Source of the DNA: Pseudomonas sp. FEN
Lineage (GTDB): Bacteria > Pseudomonadota > Gammaproteobacteria > Pseudomonadales > Pseudomonadaceae
DNA: 64,000 bases
Reading direction: 5' to 3'
Assembly (NCBI RefSeq): GCF_904067045.1
Contig: NZ_CAJFDC010000010.1
Coordinates: 280,001 to 344,000 of the forward strand
The translations under genes were made by a program, and so were the position numbers. Below, one piece after another: positions 47,733 through 59,066 of this stretch (position 1 is its first letter; each line of letters starts with the position of its first letter). The notes beneath the pieces were generated by a model. The model was not told the origin of the DNA. It saw nothing but the letters and a program-made list of their open reading frames with translations, and did no database searches.

Positions 47733-50138
47733 TTGAAGAAATCCACCGCCACACCCTCTAAAACAGTCGTTCCGCTCTGGCGGCAGCAGCTGCATTATCG
47801 CCTCAAGGAAGGTGCGCTGATCGCTTTCGGCGCGTTGTGCCTGTTCCTGATGATGGCCTTGCTCACCTATGGCAAGGACGATCCGGGCTGGAGCCACAAC
47901 AGCAAGATCGACGACGTGCAGAACTTCGGCGGTCCCGCCGGCTCCTACAGCGCCGACATCCTGTTCATGGTGCTGGGTTACTTCGCCTATGTGTTTCCCT
48001 TGTTGCTGGCGATCAAGACCTACCAGATCTTTCGCCAGCGCCACGAACCCTGGCAGTGGAGCGGCTGGCTGTTTTCCTGGCGCCTGATCGGCCTGGTGTT
48101 CCTGGTGCTGTCCGGGGCCGCGCTGGCCCATATCCATTTCCATTCGCCCGTCGGCTTGCCGGCGGGTGCCGGCGGCGCCCTGGGCGAGAGCCTTGGCAAC
48201 CTGGCGAAAAACGCCTTGAACATCCAGGGCAGCACGCTGCTGTTCATCGCCTTGTTCCTGTTCGGCCTGACGGTGTTCACCGATCTGTCCTGGTTCAAGG
48301 TCATGGACGTCACCGGCAAGATCACCCTGGACCTGTTCGAACTGGTCCAGGGCGCGCTGAACCGCTGGTGGTCATCCCGGGTCGAGCGCAAGCAACTGGT
48401 GGCGCAACTGCGGGAAGTCGACGACCGGGTCCACGAGGTGGCGCCGAGCGTTCCCGACAAGCGCGAGCAGGCCAAGGTCAAGGAACGCCTGATCGAGCGC
48501 GAGCAGGCCTTGAGCAAGCACATGTCCGAGCGCGAGAAGCAGGTGCCACCGGTCATCGCCCCGGCACCGCCGAAGCCGCCGCAGCCGAGCAAGCGCGTGG
48601 AGAAAGAGAAACAGGCGCCGTTGTTCGTCGACAGCGCGGTGGAAGGCACCTTGCCGCCGATCTCGATCCTCGACCCGGCGGAAAAGAAACAGCTCAACTA
48701 CTCGCCGGAATCCCTGGCGGCCGTTGGCCACCTGCTGGAAATCAAGCTCAAGGAGTTCGGCGTCGAGGTCTCGGTGGACTCCATTCACCCGGGCCCGGTG
48801 ATTACCCGTTACGAGATTCAACCGGCGGCGGGGGTGAAGGTCAGCCGGATCTCCAACCTGGCCAAGGACCTGGCGCGTTCGCTGGCGGTGACCAGCGTGC
48901 GGGTGGTGGAAGTCATCCCCGGCAAGACCACCGTGGGCATCGAGATCCCCAACGAGGACCGTCAGATCGTGCGTTTCTCCGAAGTGCTTTCGACCCCGGA
49001 GTACGACGACGCCAAATCCCCGGTCACCCTGGCCCTGGGTCACGATATCGGCGGCAAGCCGGTGATCACCGACCTGGCGAAGATGCCGCACCTGCTGGTG
49101 GCCGGTACCACCGGTTCCGGTAAGTCGGTGGGGGTGAACGCGATGATCCTGTCGATCCTGTTCAAGTCCGGCCCGGAAGATGCCAAGCTGATCATGATCG
49201 ACCCGAAAATGCTCGAGCTGTCGATCTACGAAGGCATTCCGCACCTGCTCTGCCCGGTGGTCACCGACATGAAGGACGCCGCCAACGCCCTGCGCTGGAG
49301 CGTCGCCGAGATGGAGCGGCGCTACAAGCTGATGGCCAAGATGGGCGTGCGTAACCTGTCGGGCTTCAACCACAAGGTCAAGGAAGCCCAGGACGCCGGC
49401 ACGCCGCTGACCGACCCGTTGTACAACCGCGAAAGCATTCACGATGAAGCACCGCTGTTGGTGAAGCTGCCGACCATCGTGGTGGTGGTCGACGAATTCG
49501 CCGACATGATGATGATTGTCGGCAAGAAGGTCGAAGAACTGATCGCCCGTATCGCCCAGAAGGCCCGGGCCGCCGGTATCCACCTGATTCTCGCGACCCA
49601 GCGGCCGTCGGTGGACGTGATCACTGGCCTGATCAAGGCCAACATCCCGACCCGCATGGCGTTCCAGGTGTCGAGCAAGATCGACTCGCGGACCATTATC
49701 GACCAGGGTGGCGCCGAGCAATTGCTCGGCCACGGTGACATGCTCTACATGCCGCCGGGCACCAGCCTGCCGATTCGCGTCCATGGCGCCTTTGTTTCCG
49801 ACGATGAGGTCCATCGCGTGGTGGAGGCCTGGAAGCTGCGCGGCGCGCCCGAGTACAACGACGATATTCTCAACGGTGTCGAAGAGGCGGGCAGTGGCTT
49901 TGACGGTGGTGGCAGCGGCGGCGACGACGATGCCGAGACCGATGCGCTGTATGACGAAGCCGTACAATTCGTCCTGGAAAGCCGTCGGGCCTCCATTTCC
50001 GCGGTGCAACGCAAGCTGAAGATTGGCTACAACCGGGCCGCCCGCATGATCGAAGCCATGGAAATGGCCGGGGTCGTGACGTCCATGAACACCAACGGCT
50101 CGCGTGAAGTACTCGCCCCCGGGCCGTCGCGCGACTGA
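47733..50138 (+). CDS. ftsK: DNA translocase FtsK
   Basis: The 801-residue septal DNA pump coordinates chromosome dimer resolution with cell division. Four or five N-terminal membrane helices (about residues 25-195) are followed by a short charged/Pro-rich linker (200-300). The alpha-beta motor has Walker A GTTGSGKS (458-465) and Walker [14 protein letters not shown], and a winged-helix gamma domain (about 735-795, [20 protein letters not shown]) reads KOPS sites. The linker is much shorter than in E. coli, normal for Pseudomonas. A TTG start at 47733 matches the conserved N-terminus [10 protein letters not shown]; no in-frame ATG fits. Confidence 0.95.
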   Translation: MKKSTATPSKTVVPLWRQQLHYRLKEGALIAFGALCLFLMMALLTYGKDDPGWSHNSKIDDVQNFGGPAGSYSADILFMVLGYFAYVFPLLLAIKTYQIFRQRHEPWQWSGWLFSWRLIGLVFLVLSGAALAHIHFHSPVGLPAGAGGALGESLGNLAKNALNIQGSTLLFIALFLFGLTVFTDLSWFKVMDVTGKITLDLFELVQGALNRWWSSRVERKQLVAQLREVDDRVHEVAPSVPDKREQAKVKERLIEREQALSKHMSEREKQVPPVIAPAPPKPPQPSKRVEKEKQAPLFVDSAVEGTLPPISILDPAEKKQLNYSPESLAAVGHLLEIKLKEFGVEVSVDSIHPGPVITRYEIQPAAGVKVSRISNLAKDLARSLAVTSVRVVEVIPGKTTVGIEIPNEDRQIVRFSEVLSTPEYDDAKSPVTLALGHDIGGKPVITDLAKMPHLLVAGTTGSGKSVGVNAMILSILFKSGPEDAKLIMIDPKMLELSIYEGIPHLLCPVVTDMKDAANALRWSVAEMERRYKLMAKMGVRNLSGFNHKVKEAQDAGTPLTDPLYNRESIHDEAPLLVKLPTIVVVVDEFADMMMIVGKKVEELIARIAQKARAAGIHLILATQRPSVDVITGLIKANIPTRMAFQVSSKIDSRTIIDQGGAEQLLGHGDMLYMPPGTSLPIRVHGAFVSDDEVHRVVEAWKLRGAPEYNDDILNGVEEAGSGFDGGGSGGDDDAETDALYDEAVQFVLESRRASISAVQRKLKIGYNRAARMIEAMEMAGVVTSMNTNGSREVLAPGPSRD

Positions 50139-50196
50139 TCCGCGCCGCGTGGGCTCACGCGGCACGCCTTTATCAACGAGTTCAATGAGGATTCCC

Positions 50197-50820
50197 ATGC
50201 GTTTTATCCGCATGCTGTTGCTGCCGGTTCTGGCCCTGACCACGCTGTCGGCCCACGCCGATCCGAAGGACGTGGCCCGTTTGACCCAGTTGCTGGAAAA
50301 GTCCCAGACCCTGACCGCGCACTTCTCGCAGTTGACCCTGGATGGCAGCGGTACCCAGTTGCAGGAAACCGCCGGCGAAATGTCCCTCAAGCGCCCGGGC
50401 CTGTTCTTCTGGCACACGGATGCGCCGCAGGAGCAGACCATGATCTCCGATGGCCAGAAGGTCACCCTCTGGGACCCGGACCTGGAACAGGTCACCATCA
50501 AGAAGCTCGACCTGCGCCTGACCCAGACCCCGGCCCTGTTGCTGTCCGGCGATGTCTCCAAGATCAGCGAAAGCTTCGATATCAGCGCCAAGGAAGCCGG
50601 TGGGGTGATCGACTTCATCCTCAAGCCGAAAACCAAGGACACCCTGTTCGACAGCCTGCGCCTGTCGTTTCGCAACGGCCTGATCAATGACATGCAACTG
50701 ATCGACAGCGTCGGCCAGCGCACCAACCTGCTGTTCACCGGGGTCAAGGCCAATGAACCCATCGATGCCGCCAAGTTCAAGTTCGACATCCCCAAGGGTG
50801 CGGACGTGATCCAGGAATAA
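50197..50820 (+). CDS. lolA: Outer-membrane lipoprotein carrier protein LolA
   Basis: The 207-residue periplasmic chaperone shuttles lipoproteins from LolCDE to LolB. A signal peptide (1-21, ends AHA) is followed by the half-barrel sequence [27 protein letters not shown] and [15 protein letters not shown]. The ATG at 50197 has ATGAGG as ribosome site 6 bases upstream. The longer frame from 50104 covers the intergenic stretch after ftsK and is rejected. Conserved ftsK-lolA-rarA order. Confidence 0.95.
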   Translation: MRFIRMLLLPVLALTTLSAHADPKDVARLTQLLEKSQTLTAHFSQLTLDGSGTQLQETAGEMSLKRPGLFFWHTDAPQEQTMISDGQKVTLWDPDLEQVTIKKLDLRLTQTPALLLSGDVSKISESFDISAKEAGGVIDFILKPKTKDTLFDSLRLSFRNGLINDMQLIDSVGQRTNLLFTGVKANEPIDAAKFKFDIPKGADVIQE

Positions 50821-50839
50821 GAGGTTTCAGACGCCCGCC

Positions 50840-52165
50840 ATGGACTTGTTCAGCCGTGCCCCGATTGCCCAGCCGCTGGCCGCCCGTTTACGCGCGACCA
50901 ACCTGGATGAGTACGTCGGCCAGGAGCACCTGCTGGCTCGTGGCAAGCCCCTGCGTGAAGCCCTGGAGCAGGGCGCGCTGCATTCGATGATCTTCTGGGG
51001 CCCGCCGGGCGTGGGCAAGACCACCCTGGCGCGGCTGCTGGCGGAAGTTTCGGATGCCCACTTCGAGACGGTCTCGGCGGTGCTGGCCGGGGTCAAGGAG
51101 ATCCGCCAGGCGGTGGAAGTCGCCAAGCAGCAGGCCGGCCAGTACGGCAAGCGCACCATCCTGTTCGTTGACGAAGTGCACCGCTTCAACAAGTCCCAGC
51201 AGGATGCTTTCCTGCCTTATGTGGAAGACGGCACGCTGATCTTCATCGGCGCCACCACCGAGAACCCCTCGTTCGAACTGAACAACGCCCTGCTCTCCCG
51301 GGCGCGGGTCTATGTGCTGAAAAGCCTCGACGAGGCGGCGCTGAACAAACTGGTGCAGCGCGCCTTGAGCGAAGAGCGCGGCCTGGGCAAGCGTCAGCTG
51401 ACCTTGGGCGATGAAGGCTTCAAGATGCTGCTGTCGGCGGCGGACGGCGATGGCCGGCGGCTGCTCAACCTGCTGGAAAACGCCTCGGACCTGGCCGAGG
51501 ATGGCAGCGAGATCGGCGTTGAACTGCTGCAAAGCCTGCTCGGCGACACCCGTCGGCGTTTCGACAAGGGCGGCGAGGCGTTCTACGATCAGATTTCCGC
51601 CTTGCACAAATCGGTGCGCGGCTCCAACCCCGATGGCGCCCTGTACTGGTTCGCGCGCATGCTCGATGGCGGCTGCGATCCGCTCTACCTGGCCCGCCGG
51701 GTGGTGCGCATGGCCAGCGAGGATATCGGCAACGCCGACCCGCGAGCCCTGAGCCTGTGCCTGGCGGCCTGGGATGTGCAGGAGCGTCTCGGCAGCCCCG
51801 AAGGCGAACTGGCGGTGGCCCAGGCCATCACCTACCTGGCTTGCGCGCCGAAAAGCAACGCCGTGTACATGGGCTTCAAGGCCGCCATGCGCAGCGCCGC
51901 CGAGCATGGCTCGCTGGAGGTCCCGCTGCACCTGCGCAATGCCCCGACCAAGCTGATGAAGCAGCTGGGCTATGGCGACGAGTACCGCTACGCCCATGAC
52001 GAACCCGACGCCTACGCGGCGGGCGAGGATTATTTCCCCGAGGAGTTGCCGCCGCAGCCCTTCTATCAGCCGGTGCCGCGCGGGCTGGAATTGAAGATCG
52101 GCGAAAAGCTCAACCACCTCGCCAGCCTTGACCGCAACAGCCCGAGACAACGGAGAAAGCCTTGA
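50840..52165 (+). CDS. rarA: Replication-associated recombination protein RarA (MgsA)
   Basis: The 441-residue AAA+ ATPase is related to clamp-loader subunits and human WRNIP1 and acts at stalled forks. Walker A is GPPGVGKTT (54-62), Walker B is ILFVDEVH, and sensor 1 lies in [14 protein letters not shown]. The C-terminal tetramerisation domain is present. It starts 19 bases after lolA, and its stop overlaps the crcB start by 4 bases. Confidence 0.95.
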   Translation: MDLFSRAPIAQPLAARLRATNLDEYVGQEHLLARGKPLREALEQGALHSMIFWGPPGVGKTTLARLLAEVSDAHFETVSAVLAGVKEIRQAVEVAKQQAGQYGKRTILFVDEVHRFNKSQQDAFLPYVEDGTLIFIGATTENPSFELNNALLSRARVYVLKSLDEAALNKLVQRALSEERGLGKRQLTLGDEGFKMLLSAADGDGRRLLNLLENASDLAEDGSEIGVELLQSLLGDTRRRFDKGGEAFYDQISALHKSVRGSNPDGALYWFARMLDGGCDPLYLARRVVRMASEDIGNADPRALSLCLAAWDVQERLGSPEGELAVAQAITYLACAPKSNAVYMGFKAAMRSAAEHGSLEVPLHLRNAPTKLMKQLGYGDEYRYAHDEPDAYAAGEDYFPEELPPQPFYQPVPRGLELKIGEKLNHLASLDRNSPRQRRKP

Positions 52166-52536
52166 TCCGCACCGTGCTTGCCGTCTCTGTCGCGGGTATC
52201 GTCGGCACCCTGGTGCGCTTCGCCACGGGCAATTTGATCAATGCCAATTGGCCGCGGCACTTCTATACCGCGACATTGGCCGTTAATATCGTGGGCTGCC
52301 TGGTGATTGGCGTGCTCTACGGCCTGTTTTTGCTGCGTCCCGAGGTGCCGATTGAGATCCGCGCCGGCTTGATCGTGGGATTTGTCGGCGGCCTGACCAC
52401 ATTTTCATCCTTTTCACTGGATACGGTGCGCCTGCTGGAAAGCGGGCAAGTGCTCACTGCCCTGGGCTATGCGGCCCTCAGCGTATTCGGCGGGCTGCTC
52501 GCGACCTGGGCCGGCCTGTCCTTGACCAAACTCTGA
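52162..52536 (+). CDS. crcB: Fluoride ion exporter CrcB (Fluc)
   Basis: The 124-residue, four-helix membrane protein works as a dual-topology dimeric fluoride channel. The signature [17 protein letters not shown] with the TM3 break and Phe-box residues is intact. It overlaps rarA by 4 bases and precedes serS by 15 bases. No fluoride riboswitch is possible immediately upstream because the gene lies inside a coupled operon. Confidence 0.95.
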   Translation: MIRTVLAVSVAGIVGTLVRFATGNLINANWPRHFYTATLAVNIVGCLVIGVLYGLFLLRPEVPIEIRAGLIVGFVGGLTTFSSFSLDTVRLLESGQVLTALGYAALSVFGGLLATWAGLSLTKL

Positions 52537-53832
<1,296 letters not shown>

Positions 53833-55227
53833 ATGGAATTTCTGCCGCTGTTCCACAACCTGCGCGGCCAGCGTGTGCTGGTGGTCGGTGGGGGCGAGAT
53901 TGCCTTGCGCAAATCCCGCCTGCTGGCCGATGCCGGCGCGCTGCTGCGGGTTGTCGCGCCCGAGATCGAGGACCAGTTGCGCGAACTGGTCGGCGGCAGC
54001 GGCGGCGAGTTGCTGCTACGCGGTTACCTTGAGTCCGACCTCGACGGTTGTGGGCTGATCATTGCCGCCACCGACGACGAGCCGCTCAACGCCCAGGTCT
54101 CGGCGGATGCCCATCGGCGCTGCGTGCCGGTCAATGTGGTGGATGCGCCGGCGTTGTGCAGCGTGATCTTTCCGGCGATTGTCGACCGTTCGCCGCTGAT
54201 CATCGCGGTGTCCAGCGGTGGTGATGCGCCGGTGCTGGCGCGCTTGATCCGGGCCAAGCTGGAAACCTGGATACCGTCGACCTATGGTCAGTTGGCCGGT
54301 TTGGCGGCGCGCTTCCGGGCCCAGGTCAAGCACCTGTTTCCGGGTGTGCAACAGCGTCGGGCGTTCTGGGAAGAAGTATTCCAGGGCCCGATTGCCGATC
54401 GCCAGTTGGCCGGGCAGGGCGCCGAAGCCGAGCGCCTGCTGTTGGAGAAGATCAACGGCATGGCACCGAATGCGCCGGGCGAGGTGTATCTGGTGGGGGC
54501 GGGGCCGGGCGATCCGGACTTGCTGACCTTCCGGGCCCTGCGCCTGATGCAGCAGGCCGATGTGGTGCTGTATGACCGTCTGGTGGCGCCGGCGATTCTG
54601 GAGCTGTGTCGCCGTGATGCGGACCGGATCTATGTGGGCAAGCGGCGCGCCGAGCATGCCGTGCCCCAGGAGCAGATCAACCAGCGCTTGGTCGACCTGG
54701 CGAAACAGGGCAAGCGGGTGCTGCGCTTGAAGGGGGGCGATCCGTTCATCTTTGGCCGTGGCGGCGAAGAGATCGAGGAACTGGCGGCCCAGGGCATTCC
54801 GTTCCAGGTGGTGCCGGGGATCACGGCGGCCAGCGGTTGCTCGGCTTATGCCGGGATTCCGTTGACCCACCGCGATTACGCGCAGTCGGTGCGCTTTGTC
54901 ACCGGGCATTTGAAGGATGGTTCCACGGATCTGCCATGGGCGGATCTGGTGGCGCCGGCGCAGACGTTGGTGTTCTACATGGGCCTGGTCGGGTTGCCGA
55001 TGATCTGTGAGCAGTTGATTGCCCATGGTCGTTCGGCACAGACCCCGGCGGCGTTGATCCAGCAGGGCACCACGGCCAATCAGCGGGTGTTTACCGGGAC
55101 CTTGGCCAACTTGCCGCAACTGGTGGCGGAGCATGAAGTGCATGCGCCGACGCTGGTGATTGTCGGTGAAGTGGTGCAGTTGCGCGAGAAACTGGCCTGG
55201 TTCGAAGGCGCGCAATCCCAGGTTTGA
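53833..55227 (+). CDS. cysG: Siroheme synthase CysG (trifunctional)
   Basis: The 464-residue enzyme makes siroheme for sulfite and nitrite reductases. The N-terminal part (1-205) is precorrin-2 dehydrogenase/sirohydrochlorin ferrochelatase with the NAD motif [11 protein letters not shown]. The C-terminal part (215-460) is uroporphyrinogen III methyltransferase ([36 protein letters not shown]). It begins on the base after the serS stop and ends the ftsK-lolA-rarA-crcB-serS-cysG run. Confidence 0.96.
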   Translation: MEFLPLFHNLRGQRVLVVGGGEIALRKSRLLADAGALLRVVAPEIEDQLRELVGGSGGELLLRGYLESDLDGCGLIIAATDDEPLNAQVSADAHRRCVPVNVVDAPALCSVIFPAIVDRSPLIIAVSSGGDAPVLARLIRAKLETWIPSTYGQLAGLAARFRAQVKHLFPGVQQRRAFWEEVFQGPIADRQLAGQGAEAERLLLEKINGMAPNAPGEVYLVGAGPGDPDLLTFRALRLMQQADVVLYDRLVAPAILELCRRDADRIYVGKRRAEHAVPQEQINQRLVDLAKQGKRVLRLKGGDPFIFGRGGEEIEELAAQGIPFQVVPGITAASGCSAYAGIPLTHRDYAQSVRFVTGHLKDGSTDLPWADLVAPAQTLVFYMGLVGLPMICEQLIAHGRSAQTPAALIQQGTTANQRVFTGTLANLPQLVAEHEVHAPTLVIVGEVVQLREKLAWFEGAQSQV

Positions 55228-55299
55228 TCGAGTCTTTGTGGTGAGCGGGTAAACCCCAACGCTGTTCAGCTAAGACTGTTTTCACGGCAGGCCGGGATA

Positions 55300-55432
55300 T
55301 GTGGCGAGCGGGCTTGCCCGCGTTGGGGCGCGAAGCGCCCCTAAAACCTGTGAACCTCTCTTGTCAGGCAGACCGGGATGAGCGGTTTTGCGACTGCTTC
55401 GCAGCCGAGCGCGGGCAAGCCCGCTAGCCACA
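55300..55432. repeat. REPIN, GGCGAGCGGGCTTGCCCGC type
   Basis: Inverted units TGTGGCGAGCGGGCTTGCCC (55300-55319) and the complement ending at 55432 enclose about 85 bases containing GACTGCTTCGCAG. It is a close sister of the REPIN at 31291-31422, including the inner palindrome. Confidence 0.88.
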
Positions 55433-55482
55433 AGACCGTGTCCGGCTTCAGACTTTCTTAACTGAACGAAGCCTTCTGGCCC

Positions 55483-56481
55483 TCACGCGCCCATCACCCC
55501 ACGTCCCGCCAATCGCTCGCGATCATGCTTGGCCATGAAATCCTGCTGCGGCCCCTTGGGCACGATCCCCGTCGGATTGATGGTTCGGTGACTGGCGTAG
55601 TAGTGCCCCTTGATATGGGCAAAATCCACTGTCTCGGCCACTCCCGGCCATTGAAACAGCTCCCGCAGCCAGTTCGACAGGTTCGGATAATCGGCAATCC
55701 GCCGCAGATTGCATTTGAAGTGCCCGTAGTACACCGCATCAAAACGTATCAGCGTGGTGAACAGTCGCACATCCGCTTCAGTCAGGTACTCCCCCGCCAG
55801 ATAACGGTTCTCCCCCAAATGCCGCTCCAACTGCTCCAGTTCGTCGAACACATCATCAAAGGCTGCTTCATAAGCGCCCTGTGAAGTGGCAAATCCGGCC
55901 CGATAGACGCCGTTGTTCAGCGCCGGATAGATACGCTCGTTCCAGCTATCGATCACCGGGCGCAAGGCTTCGGGATAGAAATCCAGCTGATTGCCGGTCA
56001 GCCCGTTGAACGCACTGTTGAACATACGGATGATTTCCGACGACTCATTGCTGACGATGCGTTGCAACTGCTTGTCCCACAGCACCGGCACGGTTACGCG
56101 GCCGGTGTAGTCGGCGGTATCGGCGGTATAGCGTTGGTGCAGGAAGGCCTGGTCATCGAGCTTGTCGCCGCTGGAGCCGTGGGCCGGGTCGAAGGTCCAG
56201 CCGTTTTCCAGCATCAGCCAACTGACCACCGACACATCGATCAGGCTTTCCAGTCTCTTGAGCTTGCGCAGGATCAGGGTGCGGTGGGCCCAGGGGCAGG
56301 CCAGGGAAACATAGAGGTGATAGCGCCCGGCTTCGGCCTTGAAGCCGCCTTCGCCGCTGGGGCCGGGCCTGCCGTCGGCGGTCAGCCAGTTGCGGCGCTG
56401 TGCCTGTTCGCGCTGGAAGGCGCCGTCCTTGCTGCTTTGGTACCACTGGTCATGCCAGCGGCCGTCGATCAAAAGGCCCAT
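55483..56481 (-). CDS. yqjG: Glutathionyl-hydroquinone reductase (YqjG family)
   Basis: The 332-residue Xi/omega-class glutathione transferase has the catalytic cysteine (Cys62) in SLACPWAHRTL. These enzymes reduce glutathionyl-hydroquinones. The thioredoxin-like domain (about 50-165, with NESSEIIRM) is followed by an all-helical domain (about 180-330) ending HYYASHRTINPTGIVPKGP. Preceded by trpD2 on the same strand with an 88-base gap. Confidence 0.93.
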   Translation of the reverse strand: MGLLIDGRWHDQWYQSSKDGAFQREQAQRRNWLTADGRPGPSGEGGFKAEAGRYHLYVSLACPWAHRTLILRKLKRLESLIDVSVVSWLMLENGWTFDPAHGSSGDKLDDQAFLHQRYTADTADYTGRVTVPVLWDKQLQRIVSNESSEIIRMFNSAFNGLTGNQLDFYPEALRPVIDSWNERIYPALNNGVYRAGFATSQGAYEAAFDDVFDELEQLERHLGENRYLAGEYLTEADVRLFTTLIRFDAVYYGHFKCNLRRIADYPNLSNWLRELFQWPGVAETVDFAHIKGHYYASHRTINPTGIVPKGPQQDFMAKHDRERLAGRGVMGA

Positions 56482-56569
56482 CGGAAACTCCTCGGCAAGT
56501 CTGCGTTGGCGTTCAGTCTAAAGGCCTTTGTTCGAAAAAATAGCGCAAAGCCTGGGGGTTAATTATCGA

Positions 56570-57571
56570 TCAGATCGATCTATCCCGTGCATCCCAGTAG
56601 CGTCGGGCCTGTTCGAAGGCCTGTTCGCGGGGTGTGCCAAGACCGCGCAGGGCCAGGGCCATGGTCGAGATCAGGGCCAGTTGCGGATAGCTGTCCTCGA
56701 CCTCGCCGCGCCAGACCGCCTTGAGGTGTTCAGGCTCCAGGGTTGCCGGCTTCACATGTCGTTGCTCGGACAGCGCTGGCCATTCCTCGTCCCAGCTTGC
56801 GCCGCCCGTGGCGCCATAAAGATGGCTGCTGCTGTCCGGGTTGATCTCGATTTCGCCGCCGTCACCCTTGATCACGATCACCGTGTCACCCAACAGGCCG
56901 CTGGCTTCGCGGTGCACCGCCTGGTAGCCGGGATGGAAGATGCTTTGCAGGCCGCAGCGCGCGCCCAGCGGGTTGAGCAGGCGCGCCAGAGAGTGGATCG
57001 GCGAGCGCAGGCCGAGGGTATTGCGCAGGTCGATCATGCGCTGCAGGGCTGGCGCCCAGTCGCCCAGCGGCATGAAGGCGAGATTGCCGTGTCCGATTGC
57101 CTGCTCGACGGCTGTCCAGTCGCGGCACAACGGAATGTGCAGCGTCTCGAGCAGTTGCTCGGTGTAGAGGCGACCCGCGGTATGGGCGCCGCCGCCGTGC
57201 ATGAAGATTCTGATGCCGTTCTGCGCCAGGCACTTGGCGGCCAGCAGGAACCAGGGCAGGTGTCGCTTCTTGCCGGCGTAGCTCGGCCAGTCCAGGTCGA
57301 TCGCCAGCTTTGGCGCGTGCAAACGCTCGCGCAGGGATTCGGTGAAGCCGGCCAGTTCCTCCGGGCTTTCTTCCTTGTGACGCAACAGCATCAGGAAGGC
57401 CCCCAGCTGGGTGTCCTCGACCTTGCCGTCGAGCAACATGCCCATGGCCTCGCGGGCTTCTTCCCGGGTCAGGTTGCGGGCGCCACGCTTGCCCTTGCCG
57501 AGGATGCGGACGAACTGGGCGAACGGATGCTCGGCGGGCGTTTCGGTGATCAACGGCGGGTAGTCGGTCAT
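56570..57571 (-). CDS. trpD2: TrpD2/YbiB family DNA-binding phosphoribosyltransferase homologue
   Basis: The 333-residue protein has the nucleoside phosphorylase/anthranilate phosphoribosyltransferase fold but lacks a standard TrpD active site. E. coli YbiB is reported to bind nucleic acids and is under SOS control. Readable segments are LDGKVEDTQLGAFLMLLRHK, IFMHGGGAHTAGRLYTEQLL and VIVIKGDGGEIEINPD. Its start overlaps the tusE stop by 4 bases, so it is translated with the sulfur-relay operon. Confidence 0.88.
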   Translation of the reverse strand: MTDYPPLITETPAEHPFAQFVRILGKGKRGARNLTREEAREAMGMLLDGKVEDTQLGAFLMLLRHKEESPEELAGFTESLRERLHAPKLAIDLDWPSYAGKKRHLPWFLLAAKCLAQNGIRIFMHGGGAHTAGRLYTEQLLETLHIPLCRDWTAVEQAIGHGNLAFMPLGDWAPALQRMIDLRNTLGLRSPIHSLARLLNPLGARCGLQSIFHPGYQAVHREASGLLGDTVIVIKGDGGEIEINPDSSSHLYGATGGASWDEEWPALSEQRHVKPATLEPEHLKAVWRGEVEDSYPQLALISTMALALRGLGTPREQAFEQARRYWDARDRSI

Positions 57572-57903
57572 AAGCAGTTCGTCGGTTTGGGCAGGCCCGC
57601 CAGCTTGGCGGCAAGTTTGGCGGGAGTGCCTTTGAACAAGCGGTTGAGGTGCAGGCTGTTACCTTTGTCGGCACCTAGCTTCAAAGCGGTGTACTTGATC
57701 AGCGGGCGGGTGGCGGGGGAGAGTTCGAACTCCCGGTAGAACCCGCGCAGCAGTTCAAGGATTTCCCAGTGCTCGGGGCTCAGTTCGAGCGCTTCGCGCG
57801 AGGCGAGGGCGACCGCGACTTCCGCCGACCAGTCGCTCAATTCGACCAGGTAGCCGTCTTTGTCCAGGGCGATGCTTTGCCCATTCACGGTCAGGGTGTT
57901 CAT
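57568..57903 (-). CDS. tusE: Sulfurtransferase TusE (DsrC-like)
   Basis: The 111-residue DsrC-family protein accepts sulfur from TusBCD and passes it to MnmA for tRNA 2-thiolation. The C-terminal segment ends LAGLPKPTNCL, carrying the essential penultimate cysteine. The start MNTLTVNG at 57903 overlaps the tusB stop by 4 bases. Confidence 0.93.
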   Translation of the reverse strand: MNTLTVNGQSIALDKDGYLVELSDWSAEVAVALASREALELSPEHWEILELLRGFYREFELSPATRPLIKYTALKLGADKGNSLHLNRLFKGTPAKLAAKLAGLPKPTNCL

Positions 57904-58199
57904 AGCCAGGTATTGACCTTGTCGTAACGGATCGACAGTTCCACGAACGCCGGGTAATCGACGCTGGTGGCCCAGGCCGGGCACTCCAGGCCTCGGGCTT
58001 GCAGGTCCTCGTCGAGCAGGAACAGGCACAGGCCATCACTGCGTTCTTCCAGCGCCTCCAGCGGCAGGCTGCGCGGTTGCACGGCATGCACCGCGTCACC
58101 ACAAAGCAGCAGCGCATCCTCGTTGCCCAGCAGGCGCAGGCAACTGCCCAGGCGACTGTCGGTAAAAGGGGAATGGGACAACACATGCAAGGTCGACAT
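57900..58199 (-). CDS. tusB: Sulfur relay protein TusB
   Basis: The 99-residue DsrH-like subunit of the TusBCD hexamer starts MSTLHVLSHSPF and ends SIRYDKVNTWL. The start codon at 58199 overlaps the tusC stop by one base. It acts structurally; the sulfur-carrying cysteine is on TusD. Confidence 0.92.
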   Translation of the reverse strand: MSTLHVLSHSPFTDSRLGSCLRLLGNEDALLLCGDAVHAVQPRSLPLEALEERSDGLCLFLLDEDLQARGLECPAWATSVDYPAFVELSIRYDKVNTWL

Positions 58200-58561
58200 C
58201 AGAGGGTGATCACCTGGTCATAACGGTTGACAAGCGCACTGAGCTGTTCGCCAGTGAGCACCTCAAGGTCTGCGCCAGCGACCTGGGTCGGGAAGATTCC
58301 CCGGTCGGCCAGGCTGTCGGCGCAGGCGTACAGCTCATCGATACCGAACAGCGACAGTGCCTGCAGGTTGGCGGTCAGGTCTTTCTGTTGCAGGGCCTTG
58401 GCGTTCTGCCCGGGCATCAGTTGGAAGACGCCGTCGTCCATGAACAGCAGGCCGATGGGCAAGTCGAACGCGCCGCCGGCCAGTACGATATCCAGCGCTT
58501 CGCGGGCGGCTGGGCCGGACCAGGGCGCCTGGCGGCTGATAATCAACAGGGATTTGGGCAC
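58199..58561 (-). CDS. tusC: Sulfur relay protein TusC
   Basis: The 120-residue DsrF-like subunit of TusBCD contains FMDDGVFQLMPGQNAKALQQ and ends VNRYDQVITL. A GTG start at 58561 is chosen: it follows the tusD stop by one base, has GGAGG about 9 bases upstream and gives the family length. A TTG five codons earlier would overlap tusD. Confidence 0.9.
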   Translation of the reverse strand: MPKSLLIISRQAPWSGPAAREALDIVLAGGAFDLPIGLLFMDDGVFQLMPGQNAKALQQKDLTANLQALSLFGIDELYACADSLADRGIFPTQVAGADLEVLTGEQLSALVNRYDQVITL

Positions 58562-58562
58562 T

Positions 58563-58955
58563 TCAAGGCCCTCCAAAGCAGATCAGGCGGTCGGCGGTTT
58601 GCACCGCATCATGCAACTGGCCCAGACCGGACAGGGCCCAGGGTGCCGTCAGATTGACCGCCGAGCGTTGATAGCGCCGGGCTTCTTCGTCGTTCAGCAC
58701 GCCGCGGCGCAAGGCCGCCGCGATGCAGACCACGCCGTCGAGCTGGTGTTCGCTGACGAAGTCGGCCCATTGCCGCGGCAGGTCCTGCTCGTCCTGCGGG
58801 GTGACCACGCTGTTCGAGGCGCTGTGCACGCCATCCTGATAAAAGAACAGCCGGACAATCTCATGCCCGCCAGCGAGCACGGCCTGGGCGAACAGCAGGG
58901 CGCGGCGGGAAGAGGGCGCGTGGGGCGCGGCAAACAGCGCAATGGCAAACTTCAT
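58563..58955 (-). CDS. tusD: Sulfurtransferase TusD
   Basis: The 130-residue DsrE-like subunit receives persulfide from TusA/IscS. The active cysteine is in LDGVVCIAAALRRGV, and the protein ends QTADRLICFGGP. The start is MKFAIALF at 58955; the longer frame is unsupported. First gene of tusDCBE-trpD2, just downstream of the yccA terminator. Confidence 0.92.
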   Translation of the reverse strand: MKFAIALFAAPHAPSSRRALLFAQAVLAGGHEIVRLFFYQDGVHSASNSVVTPQDEQDLPRQWADFVSEHQLDGVVCIAAALRRGVLNDEEARRYQRSAVNLTAPWALSGLGQLHDAVQTADRLICFGGP

Positions 58956-59025
58956 GGAGGACTCTGTTGGCAAACCTGGGCTCATGATAAAGCCAGAACC
59001 CCCAAGAAGCTAAATCGCCGGCAAG

Positions 59026-59052
59026 AAAAAGCCCGCCGAAGCGGGCTTTTGG
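59026..59052 (-). terminator. yccA terminator
   Basis: AAAAGCCCGC and GCGGGCTTTT form a stem around a CGAA (TTCG on the minus strand) loop, followed there by a T-run. It separates yccA from tusD. Confidence 0.88.
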
Positions 59053-59066
59053 CTCAACGGCGGCGA

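Noticed and set aside
48372..50795. 807-residue open frame on the minus strand opposite ftsK and lolA
   Set aside because: Spans two real, conserved plus-strand genes in antisense and has shadow-frame composition.
52100..52162. Possible fluoride riboswitch before crcB
   Set aside because: crcB overlaps rarA by 4 bases, and the upstream sequence is conserved rarA coding sequence.
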